A program made the position numbers and the translations under genes. From Prosapia bicincta (Eukaryota; Arthropoda; Insecta; Hemiptera; Cercopidae), in the NCBI GenBank assembly GCA_036971475.1, contig JBAIZL010000005.1, forward strand, positions 244,468,323-244,532,322: DNA of 64,000 nt. The letters run 5' to 3'. Below, piece after piece: positions 61,966 through 64,000 of the stretch (its first letter is position 1; each line of letters begins with the position of its first letter). The notes under the pieces are model-generated. The model saw only the letters and a program-made list of their open reading frames with translations. It ran no database searches and had not been told where the DNA came from.

Positions 61966-62005
<40 letters not shown>
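61966..62005. repeat. (TA)n microsatellite
   Basis: Near-pure TA run, mirrored by 51849-51884. Confidence 0.97.
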
Positions 62006-62008
<3 letters not shown>

Positions 62009-62049
62009 AAGAAAGGTAAACACTCTCTATATGTTTGTGCATAGCGTAT

Positions 62050-62420
62050 TCTCTACACAAAGTGAACCTTAGTTGGGTTCAACTAGATAGACACCAGTAT
62101 CTACCCGACAACATAAATTTCTTTCATCTCTAATGTTTGTAAATAAGTGTTTGCCTACGCCTAATAGAACTCTCCACGCGGACGCGAATAACTCACCATT
62201 CACGAACCCACAATTATTCACGGTCTTATAATGCCGCCGCATAACCCAAATTTCACAACGGTCAAACGGTTGACAATTATTCGCAGTCCAGAATCGGCCT
62301 CTCTGAACCCGTATAAGGAGCGGCACAATGTGGCAACAGTGTTGAAACATTTGTAAACAAATTACTCCCAGACCTACATAAATACAAGCGCTGCGATGGA
62401 GCCTGAATTACACACGTATT
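62050..62420. other. GC-richer island, candidate regulatory or promoter-like DNA
   Basis: Contains CpG words (CCACGCGGACGCGAATAAC, ATGCCGCCGCATAACCC) and CCCGTATAAGGAGCGGCAC. The minus-strand 93-codon frame (62350 to 62069) has many Cys and Trp residues but no motif I know. Composition alone suggests functional or transferred DNA. Confidence 0.3.
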
Positions 62421-63044
62421 GTTAGCGCGGCAATTTACTGTTTGTAATTATAAAATAGTTTTACAAGACGTCCGATAGAGGCTGCACCGACTTGATTTAC
62501 CATCCAAGGAAACTCTATAAACATTTATTTGTTGGTTTAATTTAATTGTACGGCTAAATCGATATCAAGCCAGTGGCAGTGGCTTAGCTTTACCGATTCC
62601 AATTCGATATAGTTATCCCATTAATTAACTGTCTAATAACTTACTCAGTTGTTTACTGTGACAAGTAATGCGGATCTAGTTTATTATGAAAAATTAAAAG
62701 CTAAAAAGATTGAAAAGTAGTTTGTACTTGGCGTTCATCCAATATAGAATACTTAGGCATGTCAGACAGTTATACTATACAGAGTGTTTTGAAATACATG
62801 TCCTCACGCCATACAGTGACTCAGGAAAGTAAATTAGACAAAATAAGCGTATGAAACTCAAAGAAAAACATAGGTGTATGTAAAATAATTAAATTTAATG
62901 ACAGCTATAATTGATTTCTCAAATCAACGCCAATCTACTTCAAACATCATAAGTTTGATTGTATTTTTAGTAGATGGCGACTGTTACATAGGTGATGACA
63001 AAAAGTAACCAATATCACAACCATAAAAATTAAAACAGTCTACT
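62421..63044. other. AT-rich intergenic DNA, nothing recognised
   Basis: No supported feature. Confidence 0.5.
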
Positions 63045-63049
63045 CTATA

Positions 63050-63228
63050 TCTCACTACACATTAGTTTAATAAGACAAACAGACTAGTTTCGACTACGAT
63101 GTCGCCTTCATCATTGCTTTGCTACTACTGATGAGACCACTGATGAAGGTGACATCATCGTCGAAACCAGTCTGTTGGTTTTAATAAACTAATCTGTTAG
63201 TTTTAATAAACTAATGTGTGGGGAGATA
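63050..63228. mobile_element. Palindromic element (hairpin 4) with hammerhead-like core
   Basis: Left arm 63050-63116 and right arm 63138-63228 are inverted copies. Shared words are CTACACATTAGTTTAATAAG, ACAGACTAGTTTCGAC and GATGTCGCCTTCATCA. The right arm carries an extra tandem copy of TTTTAATAAACTAATCTGTT. CTGATGA at 63128-63134 is followed by GAC (63135-63137), a hairpin GATGA/TCATC and then GTC (63160-63162) and GAAA (63163-63166). This is the order of a hammerhead core with stem II. CCAGTCTG after it pairs with CAGACTAG (63080-63087), as a stem III would. I could not form a good stem I. Confidence 0.7.
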
Positions 63229-64000
63229 TTGTTGTTAGATTTTCTTACTGAGATTTTTGCTAGTAAATTGTTAAAATGTTTACCGCTGTGATGTGTTCTC
63301 ATTATCTAAGCTCTCATTAACTAGTTATTAGCAACCAATATATTTTTTCTTTGACAATATAAAGCTTCTGTATATTGTTTGTAGTGAGATTATCTGTGGT
63401 TCAGTTATAAAAACACTAATTTTATAGAAACTAACCCTTAATTACACTTGTTTACTTTTTATATGTAACCTTTTTTTATACACAAGAAGAATCTTTAGGC
63501 AAGGGTAGATCTTTATGAATATCATATTTTATGTTTTTTTTACGCCGAATAAAAACTAAACATTATTACTGTCTGGTAATGATGCATAATGAAAGTGGCA
63601 ATTATACCTTTAGAGGGGGCTAAGAAAATGCAATAGAGCTCCTCCTAAAACAGGAAGGAGGAAAAAATAATCAGGTATCAAAACTGTTTGGACCAATCAC
63701 TTCATTTTAAAAAGAAAGCATACAATTTTTATGGACAATTTTAATTCATTATTTTGTTTAAATGAAAAAAAGACGAATTAATTGAAGGACCTTAAATAAG
63801 TTGATATCATTGATGTAGTCTACATATAAGTTATTATATTATAGAAATACGATATTATAACAATAAACATACTTTTAGTATAATAATACTGTAATATTAT
63901 TCTTCTTAACTTTTCCATGTTTTAGTTTCTTAATAGTTCGTATTTTTATTAAATTAGATATTGCCATACCTTCAACATGTGTTACCTGCTTTATGGCTTT
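63229..64000. other. AT-rich intergenic DNA to window end
   Basis: No supported gene. A small GC-richer patch near 63610-63665 (AGAGGGGGCTAAG, CTCCTCCTAAAACAGGAAGG) was not identified. Confidence 0.5.

Larger units (their letters stand above)
51849..62005. other. Large, diverged inverted composite (about 10 kb)
   Basis: Features are mirrored about a centre near 57 kb. TA runs lie at 51849-51884 and 61966-62005. Just inside, GGCTGCC-containing segments occur at 51930-51975 and, reversed, at about 61745-61960. Next come 140-bp satellite arrays in opposite orientation (52330-53900 and 60045-61535). An inner inverted repeat follows (56235-56700 and 58035-58345). Identity is only moderate and the segments between do not all pair. 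This could be an old foldback-type element with satellite-filled arms, or a locally inverted duplication. It is much older than the 12292-22011 element. Confidence 0.5.

Noticed and set aside
62069..62350. 93-codon minus-strand frame as a small gene
   Set aside because: No recognisable domain and no gene context; base composition alone does not support coding.

Overview
This window looks like an AT-rich arthropod, most likely insect, gene desert that has been heavily colonised by repeats. The evidence is long AT-rich intergenic DNA, (CA)n and (TA)n microsatellites, a non-LTR retrotransposon whose ORF1 carries a DUF4780-type domain, a decayed piggyBac-like fragment, and several complex satellite arrays. 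A hemipteran-type host is a guess only. I find no host protein-coding gene, tRNA or rRNA that I can support. Every recognisable coding sequence belongs to a mobile element, and all are broken.

Layout. 1-9.8 kb is AT-rich DNA with three satellite arrays (about 2.2-2.6 kb; 55-bp unit at 3.2-4.1 kb; 91-bp unit at 5.6-7.3 kb) and a CA/TA microsatellite at 9.4-9.6 kb. 9.8-11.2 kb is AT-rich apart from one GC-richer island that may be regulatory. 11.2-22.3 kb is a nest. A 5'-truncated, internally deleted LINE copy (11433-12291, resuming at 22012-22309, flanked by a 12-bp target duplication) is split by a 9.7-kb foldback element (12292-22011). The foldback has two nearly identical 3.9-kb inverted arms, a 1.97-kb loop, AGTAGG termini and a 6-bp target duplication. 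23.9-31.9 kb is a 46-bp satellite domain interrupted by a 240-bp palindromic insertion (24718-24957) and by a full-length but dead LINE of the same family (25139-30492, 13-bp target duplication).

31.9-51.7 kb is mostly AT-rich intergenic DNA with GC-richer islands that could be conserved non-coding elements, an 80-bp array at 40.2-41.0 kb, more palindromic insertions, and TA microsatellites. 51.8-62.0 kb is a large, old, inverted-looking composite. It has (TA)n at both ends and GGCTGCC-rich segments just inside them. Two arrays of the same 140-bp satellite follow in opposite orientation (52.3-53.9 and 60.0-61.5 kb), with a diverged inner inverted repeat around 56.2-56.7 and 58.0-58.35 kb. A piggyBac-like remnant sits inside it. 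62-64 kb is AT-rich with another palindrome at 63.05-63.23 kb that contains a hammerhead-like core.

How the parts relate: the order of insertion can be read from nesting. The satellites came first, the LINE copies went into satellite or repeat DNA, and the foldback element then went into one LINE copy. The most unusual object is the 9.7-kb foldback, which has no credible ORF and seems to be built almost wholly from degenerate tandem modules. Next are the mirrored 140-bp satellite arrays and the small palindromic elements that share a CTGANGA...GAAA core.
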